A stretch of 50,106 bases of DNA from Symbiobacterium thermophilum (GTDB lineage: Bacteria > Bacillota > Sulfobacillia > DYFQ01). Positions 15,892-24,081 of the stretch are shown here, piece by piece. Below the pieces are notes generated by a model. That model saw only the letters and a list, made by a program, of their open reading frames with translations. It had not been told where the DNA came from and made no database searches. Position numbers and translations under genes: made by a program. Positions within the stretch are counted from its first letter, which is position 1, and the number at the start of each line of letters is the position of its first letter. Location of the stretch: assembly GCA_020725105.1 (NCBI GenBank), contig DYFQ01000019.1, positions 1 through 50,106 on the forward strand, read 5' to 3'.

Positions 15892-16371
15892 CTAGCGCCG
15901 GGCGGCGGCAAACGCCAGGTCCACCGCTTCCTCCGGGGTCCGGCAGGCTCTGATCCCCGGGCCCGGCAGGCGCCAGGGGTCGAGTTCCCAGGTGTCGAGG
16001 CCGAACACGGGCAGTCCCATCTTGAGAGCCAGGCCGATCTCGGAAAGGGTGCCGTAACCCCCGCTCACGGCGATCACGGCGTCGGCGGCCCGGACGACCA
16101 GGGCGTTGCGGGCCTCGCCGATCCCGGTCGGGAGCGCGACCGTACAGTGAGGGTTGGCGTCGGCCCGGTCCGTGCCCGGCAAGAGCCCCACCGCCAGTCC
16201 ACCCGCGCGCCTGGCGCCCCGGCAGGCTGCCGCCATCACACCGCCCAGGCCCCCGGTGACCACCACGCCACCCCGGCGGGCCACCAGCGCCCCCACGGCC
16301 TCGGCCACGGCTTCGGCCGGGGGCTCGGCCTGGCCCGGGCCGATGACGGCGATGTACGGGGGCTGGCTCAT
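15892..16371 (-). CDS. TIGR00725 family protein (LOG / lysine-decarboxylase-like fold)
   Basis: A 159-residue Rossmann-like protein: IAVIGPGQAEPP at the N-terminus, GGVVVTGGLGGVMAAACRGA, GLLPGTDRADANPH, and AVSGGYGTLSEIGLALKMG. These match the TIGR00725 group, related to LOG and Moco-carrier proteins. The GGYGTLSE segment is the nucleotide-phosphate site (PGGxGTxxE in LOG). No activity can be assigned. The ATG overlaps the stop of the preceding gene (ATGA), so the two are translated together. Confidence 0.88.
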   Translation of the reverse strand: MSQPPYIAVIGPGQAEPPAEAVAEAVGALVARRGGVVVTGGLGGVMAAACRGARRAGGLAVGLLPGTDRADANPHCTVALPTGIGEARNALVVRAADAVIAVSGGYGTLSEIGLALKMGLPVFGLDTWELDPWRLPGPGIRACRTPEEAVDLAFAAARR

Positions 16372-16760
16372 CGCCCGCTCCGGTAGCCGCCCCCGAGCGG
16401 CCGGCCGGCCCGGTCTAACCCGGTCCGGCTTGCCGGCGGGCTTTGTTCCACTTCCCCGGCTTCACCGACCGGTACGGGTGGCTCGACCTCGCCCGTGGCC
16501 GCCGGGCCGTAAACCGCCCACAGGTTGTTCAACACCAGCAAGAGCGCGTCGGTGGAGATGCTGCCAGTGTACAGGACGGGATCGCTGGGCAGCCGGTCCA
16601 GTTGCCCGCGGGTGTCGGCGGCCAGCGCGATCATCCGGCGCACCAGGCGCCGGAACTCTCCCTCGCTCCCCCGGGGCAGCATGGCGTCGAGCCGTTCGGC
16701 GGCGGCCTGGATGTCCACCAGCCGCTCCCGGACGAAGGTGGCCGGCAGGAAAAAGCTCAA
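16368..16760 (-). CDS. Hypothetical protein coupled to the TIGR00725 gene
   Basis: I start at TTG 16760, 6 bases after AAGGGGGG; the product is about 130 residues. The first 100 residues look helical and soluble (FVRERLVDIQAAAERLDAMLP, FRRLVRRMIALAADTRGQLDRL, LLLVLNNLWAVYGP); the tail is Pro/Gly/Arg-rich. The stop overlaps the next ATG by four bases. A Spo0A-type box lies 92 bases upstream of the start. I recognise no family. The start choice is the weak point, since the frame stays open upstream. Confidence 0.65.
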   Translation of the reverse strand: MSFFLPATFVRERLVDIQAAAERLDAMLPRGSEGEFRRLVRRMIALAADTRGQLDRLPSDPVLYTGSISTDALLLVLNNLWAVYGPAATGEVEPPVPVGEAGEVEQSPPASRTGLDRAGRPLGGGYRSGR

Positions 16761-16851
16761 CGGCGACCCCCCTTCGCTCCAGCTGCAAGCAGCGCCACCT
16801 CTTTTGCCGACAACGGACGGCACCTCACCATTTTCTGGGTTCCCTACAAAT

Positions 16852-16858
16852 TTCGACA
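16852..16858 (-). promoter_or_regulatory. Possible Spo0A box
   Basis: TGTCGAA on the minus strand within ATTGTCGAAATT, a full match to the 7-base 0A core with A/T flanks in a GC-rich genome. It is upstream of the gene starting at 16760 and also about 100 bases from the ssp promoter. Confidence 0.4.
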
Positions 16859-16952
16859 ATTCCTCCCTTGACTTGCCCCCGGGTCGAGTGACGGCGCCGG
16901 AGCCGCCCGGAGCGCCCGGCTTTTCGCCCGGCACCGAGGCCAGCCTTTGCTA

Positions 16953-16982
16953 ACATAGCGGGCGCCCGCGCACCCCACACTA
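16953..16982 (+). promoter_or_regulatory. SigG-type promoter of the ssp gene
   Basis: ACATA (16953-16957), 18 bases, then CACACTA (16976-16982). This is one mismatch from the forespore SigG -10 (CATNHTA), has a near-consensus -35 (GHATR) and the exact spacing. The spacer contains the palindrome GCGGGCGCCCGC. Confidence 0.65.
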
Positions 16983-17014
16983 GGCTTGCCGCGCCCGAGG
17001 AGGTGAAGTCCGAC

Positions 17015-17239
17015 ATGGCACAGTTTGTCGACGGGCGCAAGCTCCTGCCCGAGGCGACCCTGGACCGTTTCACCTACGAGATCGCCCGGGAAATCGGCAT
17101 TCCCGAGCCGGCCGTCACCGGTTACGGCGGGGACATCCCGTCCCGCTACTGGGGACACGTGGGCGGTCGAATCGGGGGGAACATGGTCAAGGTCCTGCTT
17201 CGCCAGGCGGAGCAAGCCCTGACTGACGGGACCTTCTAG
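17015..17239 (+). CDS. Alpha/beta-type small acid-soluble spore protein
   Basis: Coats and protects DNA in the dormant spore and is degraded at germination. In 74 residues the family features are in order: LDRFTYEIAREIGI, containing the germination-protease site (EIA), then the GYGGDIPSR and GHVGGRIGGNMVK segments that form the DNA-binding helix pair. The N-terminal and mid regions differ from Bacillus SspA (GYGGDIPSRYWGHVGG in place of TSRANGSVGG). ATG 17015 lies 9 bases after GAGGAGGTG. A SigG-like promoter and a strong terminator frame it as a monocistronic forespore gene. Confidence 0.92.
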   Translation: MAQFVDGRKLLPEATLDRFTYEIAREIGIPEPAVTGYGGDIPSRYWGHVGGRIGGNMVKVLLRQAEQALTDGTF

Positions 17240-17252
17240 GGCAACGGCATCG

Positions 17253-17289
17253 ACCGGCTGAGCGGGGTCCGACCCGCTCAGCCGGTTTG
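17253..17289 (+). terminator. Strong intrinsic terminator after the ssp gene
   Basis: A perfect 14-bp stem (ACCGGCTGAGCGGG with CCCGCTCAGCCGGT) around GTCCGA, followed by a short TTT. It starts 13 bases after the stop. Confidence 0.85.
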
Positions 17290-17291
17290 GT

Positions 17292-17338
17292 ACGACCGCC
17301 GAGCCCGGGCTCGGGCCTGCTCCAGCCGGGGCGGTCGT
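17292..17338 (-). terminator. Long stem-loop downstream of the TIGR04086 gene
   Basis: ACGACCGCC (17292-17300) pairs perfectly with GGCGGTCGT (17330-17338). The interior holds the palindrome GAGCCCGGGCTC (17301-17312). It sits just past the minus-strand stop at 17342; no T-run follows. Confidence 0.5.
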
Positions 17339-17341
17339 CGG

Positions 17342-17746
17342 CTATTGCATGTTGATGCCTACCGTGCCACCAAAGGCACCGACCGCAAAGGACGCCAGTG
17401 CCTTCTTCACCATGGCGGCGGCGGTGACCGTCTGGGGAAACAGCAGGGCGCCGACGATGGCCAAGGCAAGGACGTAGGCCAGGCCGGCAAGCCCGCCGTT
17501 CAGCCAGCCGAGGGTCTCCGCCTTATAACCGGTGTACAGCCCGCCCGCCGCCACGCTGGCGTAGGTGGTGAGGGTCATGATCAGCGGGAGCAGGCCCTCG
17601 GAGAAGGTGGCCCGCAGCATGACGGCACCGAGAATTCCCGACGCCACCAGGGACACCACGAAGGCCACCACTGCCCCCATCAGCACCAGCACCAGATCGA
17701 CGCGGCCAGGGGGTTCCGGCTCCTTGGCCCGCAGGCCCGCCCGCAT
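17342..17746 (-). CDS. TIGR04086 family membrane protein
   Basis: A 134-residue protein with four predicted membrane segments: VDLVLVLMGAVVAFVVSLVASG, LLPLIMTLTTYASVAAGGLYTG, the GWLNGGLAGLAYVLALAIVGALLF region, and a C-terminal SFAVGAFGGTVGIN. The YKAETLGWLNGGLAG pattern is typical of TIGR04086 (YrzE-like) proteins, whose function is unknown. In many Bacillota this gene neighbours yajC-tgt-queA, which here lies 17 kb away. ATG 17746 follows CGAGGTGA. Confidence 0.85.
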   Translation of the reverse strand: MRAGLRAKEPEPPGRVDLVLVLMGAVVAFVVSLVASGILGAVMLRATFSEGLLPLIMTLTTYASVAAGGLYTGYKAETLGWLNGGLAGLAYVLALAIVGALLFPQTVTAAAMVKKALASFAVGAFGGTVGINMQ

Positions 17747-17862
17747 CGGCCGTCACCTCGCCACGAGAAGGTGGAAGGAATGAATCCCGTTCCACTGTTA
17801 TGGCGAGGGTGGCGCGGATATGTTGCCCAGGGCCCAAGCCCCTGAAGTTATGCCCCAGCCGG

Positions 17863-18987
17863 TCAGCGTCCATTGCCCTGGCTTCCCCCGGCCTCTGGCC
17901 CGCTCTCCCGGAGGCCGGGCCAGAACGGCCCGAGGACCGCCTTGAGTTCGGCCAGCCGACGGGAAAAGGCCTCGTCCACCAGGTCGGCCGGGGGCGCGGG
18001 CCAGGCGGGCTCCCCCGGCGGTTCCGCCATGGCCAGGCCCAGGTTCCCCCAGGCATCGGCTACCGCCAGCAGGGACGCGCCGAGCGCCGCCAGGTGGTAG
18101 CCCCCTTCCAGCACCCCGACCAGCCGGCCGCCGGCCACCTGGTCGGCCAGGCGTCGCACCGTCCGGGCCAGCCACGCGAAGTCCGGAACCGTGAGCCTCA
18201 CCTCGGCCAGGGGGTCCAGCCGGTGGGCGTCCAGCCCGACCGAGACCAGCACCAGCCGGGGCTCAAAAGCCCTGGCCAGCGGTTCCAGCACCTCTTCGAA
18301 GGCCCTCCGGTAGTGGCGCCCCTCGGCGCCGGGCGGGACGGGGACGTTGACCGTCCGCCCCTCTCCCCTCCCCCTTCCGGTTTCCGTCAACCAGCCGGTC
18401 CCGGGGTACAGGGGCGCCTGGTGAATCGAGAAGAACAGAACGTCCCCGTCGTCGTAGAAGACGTCCTGGGTGCCGTTGCCGTGGTGCACGTCCCAGTCCA
18501 CGATGAGCACACGTTCTATCCCGCGGGTCCGCAAGGCGTGGCGCGCGGCGACGGCCACGTTGTTGATCAGGCAAAACCCGGTGCCCAGATTCGGTCCGGC
18601 GTGGTGTCCCGGTGGCCGGACCAGGGCCAGCGCGCGCCCGACCCGGCCGTCAAGCACCGCGTCGACCGCGGCCACGGCGCCGCCGGCGGCCAGCCGGGCC
18701 ACGTCGTAGCTCTCGGGGCTCAGCACCGTGTCCGGGCTCCAGGCCCCGCCCCCCGCCCGGGCGAAGGCCGCCAGGCGGCCGAGGTACTCGGGCCGGTGCA
18801 CGGCGGTAAGGACCGCCTCGGGGACGACCACCGGCTCCACCCGGACCACCCGGTCGAACACCCCCGCGGTCTGGAAGACCGAAAGCACGTGTTCCAGGCG
18901 GACGGCCCGCTCGAACTCGGCGTGCGGCGCGTGCAGGAGGTAGTCGGGATGGGTCACCAGGCCAAGGCCAGCCGCCGACACCGTCAC
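17863..18987 (-). CDS. Histone-deacetylase-family zinc amidohydrolase (AcuC-like)
   Basis: Zinc-dependent deacetylase fold. Seen: the catalytic His pair in RPPGHHAGP, the zinc ligands in DWDVHHGNGTQ and GLDAHRLDPL, and the LEGGYHL motif that carries the transition-state residue in this group, here with Tyr. The N-terminus is typical too (HPDYLLHAPHAEFERAVRLEHVL). Bacterial relatives act on acetylated proteins (AcuC on acetyl-CoA synthetase) or on acetyl-polyamines. The context here names no substrate. GTG 18987 follows GGGAGG. The C-terminal 60 residues are less conserved. Confidence 0.92.
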   Translation of the reverse strand: MTVSAAGLGLVTHPDYLLHAPHAEFERAVRLEHVLSVFQTAGVFDRVVRVEPVVVPEAVLTAVHRPEYLGRLAAFARAGGGAWSPDTVLSPESYDVARLAAGGAVAAVDAVLDGRVGRALALVRPPGHHAGPNLGTGFCLINNVAVAARHALRTRGIERVLIVDWDVHHGNGTQDVFYDDGDVLFFSIHQAPLYPGTGWLTETGRGRGEGRTVNVPVPPGAEGRHYRRAFEEVLEPLARAFEPRLVLVSVGLDAHRLDPLAEVRLTVPDFAWLARTVRRLADQVAGGRLVGVLEGGYHLAALGASLLAVADAWGNLGLAMAEPPGEPAWPAPPADLVDEAFSRRLAELKAVLGPFWPGLRESGPEAGGSQGNGR

Positions 18988-19002
18988 CGTGAAGCCTCCC
19001 CC

Positions 19003-22000
19003 TCACCGCGGCCGGGCCGCGCCCGGCGCGCCCGCCGCTCCACCGGAAGTACCCGTCGCCCCACCCGAAGCACCCTCCTCCGCGCCGCCGGAGGCACCCT
19101 CCGTCGCCCCGCCGGGCGTGACCCAGCGGACGCCGGGCGCCGGTCCCTGGAGCCAGCGGCTGATCTCGGCCAGGCAGGCCTCGGCGGGCCCCCGGAACAG
19201 GCTTGGGCCGGGCAGCGACTCGAGGAAGCGAGCGCCGTAACGGTAACGGGGGTCGGCCACCCGGGGATCGACCACCACCACTACCCCGCGGTCGGTCTGG
19301 GTCCGGATCAGGCGGCCAAACCCCTGTTTGAAGCGGAGCACCGCCTCGGGCAGGGTGAGGTGCTGAAACGGCGGCAGGCCCCGCCGCTCCAGATCCTCCA
19401 GCCTGGCCGCCACCAGTGGCTGGGTGGGCGGCGAAAAGGGCAGCCGGACGATGACCACGCAGGAAAGCGCCTCCCCCGGCACGTCCACCCCTTCCCAGAA
19501 GCTGGCCGAGCCGAAGAGCACCGTCCGGCCCCGTTCCTTGAACTCTTCCAGCAGCCGGAACCGGCTGCCGTCGATGCCCTGGGCCAGTAGACACAGGTCG
19601 TCCTGTTCCAGCGGCTCCCGAAGGCGGGAATAGACCTCCTGCAGCAGGCGGTGGGAGGTGAAGAGGACGAGCGTCCGGCCACCGGTGGCCCGCACCAGCC
19701 GGTGCAGGAAATCCGCCAGGACCGTCACGTAGGCGGCGTCAGTCCGGGGCCCGGGGACGGGCAGCCCCTGGGGGATGCACACCAGGGCCTGTCGGCGGTA
19801 CTGCAACGGAGACTCCACCACCACCGTTTCCACCCGGCCGGGCTCCCAACCGGAAAACCCCAGCTGCCTCATGAGGTGGTCGAACCGGCCCGCCACCGTC
19901 AGGGTGGCCGAGGTGAGGATGGCCGTGCCCAGGCGCTCCCAGAGTTGCCGGCGGAGGGTGTCGCCCACGTGGATGGGCGCCGAGCACAGCGTGGCGTTGG
20001 ACCACCCCTCGCGGACCGCCACCTCCACCCAGCGGACGGTGGCCGGCTCGGCTTCGGGCTCCCCCGGGTCCAGGAGATCGCTCATGGCCTCGCCGTGCTC
20101 CCGGGCCAGCGCGGCCAGGCCCGCGGCGTCATCGGTCACCCGGCGGAGCCCGAGGGCGCCCGCCCCGTCCCAGTCCTCGACCACGGCGCCCAGGTCGGCC
20201 AGCCGTCCCGCCAGCCGCAAGAGCCGCCCGGCGGCATTGTCCCGGGCCGCCGCCACCGCTTCCCACTCGGGGGCGGCGGCATGCTCCGGCCGCAGCCGGA
20301 GGGTGAGGGATTCCCCTCCCCCTTCCGCGTCCCGGCTCCAGGCCATGGCCAGCCCGGCCACGGGGGCGATCAGTTCCTCCAGGGCGGCGTCGACGTCGTC
20401 CAGTTGCGCCAGGGCGGCATCCACCAGGGCCAGGCAGCGGTCAGCGGCCTCCTGGTCGCGGGCGGGCAGCCCGGCCCTGGCCACCCCCTGCAACCGCTGG
20501 CGCCAGAGGGCGAGCGGCCCGGGCGCCCGCCGGCCGCCGGCGGCCCGCCCACGGGCGCCCCAGCCCAGACCCGACACCCACCGCCGCACCTCCCAGACGG
20601 AGACCTGCTTGCCCAGGTGCCGGCTGGCCACGTCCTGGAGATGGTGGGCCTCGTCCACCACCAGGGCATGATACTCCGGGAGCACCCGCCCCCCGGACTG
20701 CAGGTCCGAGAAGAGCAGCGAGTGGTTGACCACGACCAGGTGGGCCGACTCGGCGGCGGCCCTGGCGCCCACCATGAAGCAGTGGGCGTGGCGGGGGCAG
20801 TTGGCGGCGGTGCAGCTTTCGTGCTCGGCGCTGACCGCCCGCCAGAGATCCTCCTGGGGACCGAACAGGTTCAACTCCGAACGGTCGCCGGTCTCCGTCT
20901 CCGCAAGCCAGTTCAGGAGCCGGACGTGGAACAGGCGCTCGGCGGGACCCAGGGGTTCGGGGTTTTCCACCAGGCCCTCCCACTTGCGCAGGCAGAGGTA
21001 GTTCCCCTTGCCCTTCAGCAGGGCCGCCCGGAAGTCAAGGCCGGTGGCCTGCCGCACCAGGGGCAGGTCCTTCTCCCACAGCTGTTCCTGGAGGTTGATG
21101 GTGTGGGTGCTCACCACCACCCGCCGGCCCGTCTCCAGGGCCCAGGCGATGGCCGGAATCAGGTAGGCCAGGGACTTGCCGGTCCCCGTGCCGGCCTCCA
21201 CCAGCAGGTGGTGCCCGTCCGCCAGGGCGTCGGCCACGGCGTCCATCATCTTCAACTGCCCGTGACGGTGCTCGTACGCCTCCATGCTCCGCGACAGCGC
21301 CCCGCCGGGCAGGAACACGGCCCGCAGGTCGTCCCGGTCCAAGGGCCGCGGGTGCTGCCGGGCCGGGGCGGCAGAAGCCAGCCGCTGGGCCCACGTGGCG
21401 ACGGGCCGCCGCCGCGCGGGCCCCTCCAGCCGGCGGACACGGGCCCCCAGGGCCTCGGCGATCATCGCGCCGAGAGGGCTTACGGCCGCCGGCAGCAGGG
21501 CGGCCATCCGCTCCAGGCTCTCCAGGTCAAGTTCCTGGAGCCGCTGCTGCTGGGCGAAAAAGAGGAGTGCGGTGGCCAGGGCGTCGTCGCCCGCCCGGTG
21601 GGCTTCGGCGAGCGCGACCTCGGCCAGCCGGCAGGCCTCCGACAGCCGGTGACTGCGGGCCCGCGGCCACAGGATCCGCGCCAGGTCCAGGGTGTCCAGC
21701 ACCGGACCGGCGGGCATGGCCAGCCCCGCCCGGGCCAGGTGCGCTTCGAGAAAACCGAGGTCAAAGGGGGCGTGGTGCAGCACCAGGGGGATCTGGTGGC
21801 CGACCGAGGCCAGCAAGGCCACCAGGTCGGCCAGGACCTCGCCGGCCGGGGGCGCGCCGGCCACGTCCTCGGGGCGGATGCCCGTGAGCCGCCGGATCTT
21901 GAGGGGCAGTGGTCCCGCAGGCCGGATGAAGCGGTTGAAGACGGCTACGGGCCGGCCCGCCACGGCGTGGACGGCGGCAACCTCCAGAATCTCGTCACGG

Positions 22001-22038
22001 GCCGGGTCCATACCCGTGGTCTCCAGGTCGAGGGCCAC
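19003..22038 (-). CDS. dinG: DinG-family helicase with N-terminal DEDDh exonuclease
   Basis: A 1011-residue fusion. Residues 1-165 are a DEDDh 3'-5' exonuclease with all acidic residues present (D4 and E6 in LDLETTG, D93 in HHAPFD, H147 and D152 in HRAGDD). From about 250 it is an XPD-like superfamily 2 helicase: Walker A EAGTGTGKS (282-290), DEAHH (462-466), and late motifs GSASFWEGVDVPG and QGFGRLIRTQTDRG. C349, C409, C414 and C420 match the C-xn-C-x4-C-x5-C iron-sulfur pattern of E. coli DinG. The tail is a repetitive Gly/Ala/Thr stretch. GTG 22038 is a conservative start; an ATC at 22053 has a far better ribosome site. Confidence 0.93.
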   Translation of the reverse strand: MALDLETTGMDPARDEILEVAAVHAVAGRPVAVFNRFIRPAGPLPLKIRRLTGIRPEDVAGAPPAGEVLADLVALLASVGHQIPLVLHHAPFDLGFLEAHLARAGLAMPAGPVLDTLDLARILWPRARSHRLSEACRLAEVALAEAHRAGDDALATALLFFAQQQRLQELDLESLERMAALLPAAVSPLGAMIAEALGARVRRLEGPARRRPVATWAQRLASAAPARQHPRPLDRDDLRAVFLPGGALSRSMEAYEHRHGQLKMMDAVADALADGHHLLVEAGTGTGKSLAYLIPAIAWALETGRRVVVSTHTINLQEQLWEKDLPLVRQATGLDFRAALLKGKGNYLCLRKWEGLVENPEPLGPAERLFHVRLLNWLAETETGDRSELNLFGPQEDLWRAVSAEHESCTAANCPRHAHCFMVGARAAAESAHLVVVNHSLLFSDLQSGGRVLPEYHALVVDEAHHLQDVASRHLGKQVSVWEVRRWVSGLGWGARGRAAGGRRAPGPLALWRQRLQGVARAGLPARDQEAADRCLALVDAALAQLDDVDAALEELIAPVAGLAMAWSRDAEGGGESLTLRLRPEHAAAPEWEAVAAARDNAAGRLLRLAGRLADLGAVVEDWDGAGALGLRRVTDDAAGLAALAREHGEAMSDLLDPGEPEAEPATVRWVEVAVREGWSNATLCSAPIHVGDTLRRQLWERLGTAILTSATLTVAGRFDHLMRQLGFSGWEPGRVETVVVESPLQYRRQALVCIPQGLPVPGPRTDAAYVTVLADFLHRLVRATGGRTLVLFTSHRLLQEVYSRLREPLEQDDLCLLAQGIDGSRFRLLEEFKERGRTVLFGSASFWEGVDVPGEALSCVVIVRLPFSPPTQPLVAARLEDLERRGLPPFQHLTLPEAVLRFKQGFGRLIRTQTDRGVVVVVDPRVADPRYRYGARFLESLPGPSLFRGPAEACLAEISRWLQGPAPGVRWVTPGGATEGASGGAEEGASGGATGTSGGAAGAPGAARPR

Positions 22039-22120
22039 GATCTCCCGGGGGATGGCAGGACCTCCCTCCTGGCTGCTGCTGGGTTCTTGGGCCGGGAAAG
22101 AGAGTCCTGCCGCGGGTCGT

Positions 22121-22588
22121 CTAGGCCCGGCGGCCCCAGCCCAGCCAGGTGAGGACGGCGGCGCCGGTTCCGCCGGCCAGCGCCAGGGGCATCGTCAGGT
22201 AGAAGATGTCCCGGCCGGCATAGACGACCGACGCCCAGAAGGACCGCCCGGTGGGATTTTCCGTGAGCAACAGCCAGGCGATGAAGGCCAGGCCCACGCC
22301 CAGCCCCGTCAGGGCGCCCGGCCACGCTGCCCCGAACGGCGCCGGCGGCACGCAGCGGCGGACGTGGAACCACCAGCCGGCCACCATGGCGGCGACAACG
22401 TGGGCGGCGACGAAGGCCAGCAGGGGTCCGATCTCGGCCTGGTGGACGAAGCGGGCCAGGGCCAGGCCCAGGGGGCCGGGCCGCCCCTCGCGGAGCCAGA
22501 GTCCCGTTCCCAGCAAGGCCAGACCGGCCACGGACCCGGCCAGGAGTCCCAGCGCCGCCGCTCCCAGCCGCACGAGGCCCCGCCCCAC
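22121..22588 (-). CDS. Four-segment membrane protein of unknown function
   Basis: The product from GTG 22588 is about 155 residues with four hydrophobic helices: LVRLGAAALGLLAGSVAGLALLG, LLAFVAAHVVAAMVAGWWF, LTGLGVGLAFIAWLLL, and FYLTMPLALAGGTGAAVL. His residues occur in the second helix region (FVHQAEIG, AAHVV), but I see no clear cofactor motif. The frame is open further upstream, though that part overlaps the acylphosphatase gene antisense and is unconserved-looking. GGGAGG lies 10 bases before the chosen start. No family recognised. Confidence 0.65.
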   Translation of the reverse strand: MGRGLVRLGAAALGLLAGSVAGLALLGTGLWLREGRPGPLGLALARFVHQAEIGPLLAFVAAHVVAAMVAGWWFHVRRCVPPAPFGAAWPGALTGLGVGLAFIAWLLLTENPTGRSFWASVVYAGRDIFYLTMPLALAGGTGAAVLTWLGWGRRA

Positions 22589-22739
22589 CCGGGTATCGCC
22601 TCCCGGGGCCAGCCTATGCCGGGTCAAGGGAGGCCAGACCCGGTCACCCGCGCCGCCGGTGTCGCTCGCCGCATTGTCCCGGGCGGGGACCGGTGGTACA
22701 CTCAGACCCGGTGGTGGCATGGCTGGGGAAGCGGCAAGG

Positions 22740-23003
22740 ATGCACATCTGGGTCAGCGGGCTGGTGCAGGGCGTGAACTTCCGGTACCACACCAGGCTCC
22801 GCGCGCGCCAGCTGGGGCTGGCCGGCTGGGTCCGCAACCTGCGCGACGGCCGGGTTGAGATCGTCGCCGAGGGGCCCCGGGCTGCCCTGGAGCAACTCCT
22901 GGCCTGGTCGGCACAGGGCCCGCCCCAGGCCCGGGTCACCCGGGTGGAGCACCGGTGGGAACCGGCCACCGGCGAGCCGGACGCTTTCGAGATCACCTAC
23001 TAG
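22740..23003 (+). CDS. acyP: Acylphosphatase
   Basis: Small enzyme that hydrolyses acyl phosphates. In 87 residues the family core is clear: MHIWVSGLVQGVNFRYHTR contains the catalytic Arg loop (usually GxVQGVGFR, here N for G), and LGLAGWVRNLRDGRVEIVAEG holds the catalytic Asn. ATG 22740 fits the usual N-terminus; ATG 22719 would add seven residues. It is the only plus-strand gene in this stretch and overlaps the 3' end of the converging neighbour by 11 bases. Confidence 0.93.
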   Translation: MHIWVSGLVQGVNFRYHTRLRARQLGLAGWVRNLRDGRVEIVAEGPRAALEQLLAWSAQGPPQARVTRVEHRWEPATGEPDAFEITY

Positions 23004-23946
23004 GCGGGCGGCCCTCCGCCCGCCGTTCCACCATCCCGCGGGGGATACCCGGGCCCCGGGGCCGGCCCGGCGGCGGCGGGCCGGGTCGCCGGGAGCCGGC
23101 CGACCCGCGCTGCAACCACTCGGACACCGAGGCCACGACGATCAGGGCAACCAGCAGCAGCGCCAGCAGGCTGGCGCCGCCCCACGCCCTGCCAAACCCG
23201 GTCTCCCCGCCCAGCAACAGATCGTACTCGGCTGCCGACCGGACCCCGTAGAGCACCCCGCGGAGCGCGCCCGACTCGACCAGCCTGGCGGCCAGGGCGT
23301 GCCGGGTCGCCACGATGCCTCCCACCACCGGCACGGTCGCCTGCTGGCCCGCCAGGCTCCAGACCTCCAGGCCTGGATTCCCCTGGCCGCCCTCGGGCTG
23401 CCTCACGAGGCCCGCCAGGAGGTCGGCGCCCCGCAGGCTCCTGAAACCCTCGAACAGGGGCAGCAGGTCCAGCGCCCGGCCACGGACGTCCTGGTGACCG
23501 GTGCCAGCGCGGATATCGACGACCATCGCCGCCAGGGTCGCTTCCGCCTCGCCCCCCGTCCGCAGGAGGACGACGGCGTAGTCGTGGCCGTAGCGCGGGC
23601 GGCCGAGGGCCTCGGCCACCGCCTCCAGCCCACCGGTCACGTCGAGCACCTGGTCGCGGGGGATGTCGGCGGTGATGGCGATGACCGCCCGCCCGCCACG
23701 GCCCAGCACGTGGCGGAGCAGGGCCTTGGCCTGCTCCAGCAGGGCCTCGGTACCCGTCCCCTGCTCCAGTCCGATGAACACTACCCCGCCCTGGCGGATG
23801 CCGTGGACGGCCCGGTAAACGGAGCGGGTACTCTCACTGACCTCCACCCGGGAGGGAAGCAGCAGCGCCAGGACGATGCCCACCAGCACCAACGCGAAGA
23901 TGGCCCGCGCGTTCAGGTTGGCCAGGATCTCCCACAGCCGCCTCAC
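22993..23946 (-). CDS. Two-segment membrane protein with a large extracytoplasmic domain, unknown
   Basis: A 317-residue product from GTG 23946, 6 bases after GGGGG. A membrane helix near residues 14-31 (AIFALVLVGIVLALLLP) and another near 258-277 (ASLLALLLVALIVVASV) bracket about 220 residues with a Rossmann-like alternation of strands and helices (GGVVFIGL, RAVIAITADIP, DYAVVLLRTGG, MVVDIRAGTG). The tail after helix 2 is Pro/Arg/Gly-rich and cytoplasmic. Topology suggests a sensor or assembly factor. I see no family signature. Confidence 0.75.
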   Translation of the reverse strand: MRRLWEILANLNARAIFALVLVGIVLALLLPSRVEVSESTRSVYRAVHGIRQGGVVFIGLEQGTGTEALLEQAKALLRHVLGRGGRAVIAITADIPRDQVLDVTGGLEAVAEALGRPRYGHDYAVVLLRTGGEAEATLAAMVVDIRAGTGHQDVRGRALDLLPLFEGFRSLRGADLLAGLVRQPEGGQGNPGLEVWSLAGQQATVPVVGGIVATRHALAARLVESGALRGVLYGVRSAAEYDLLLGGETGFGRAWGGASLLALLLVALIVVASVSEWLQRGSAGSRRPGPPPPGRPRGPGIPRGMVERRAEGRPPSR

Positions 23947-24081
23947 CCGGCGTCCCCCCTGGGGGCCGCGAGCACCACCTGGACCACCAGCCGCCGGTCC
24001 CGGGGCCCGCGTTTCCTTCCGCGTGACGGTAGGGCCGGTCGGTCACATCCACCTTTGCCGCCGCCGCCCCCCGTTCCGCTG

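Noticed and set aside
19651-22152. 833-codon plus-strand frame opposite dinG
   Set aside because: Gly/Arg/Pro/His-rich with no motifs, while the opposite strand holds a full helicase.
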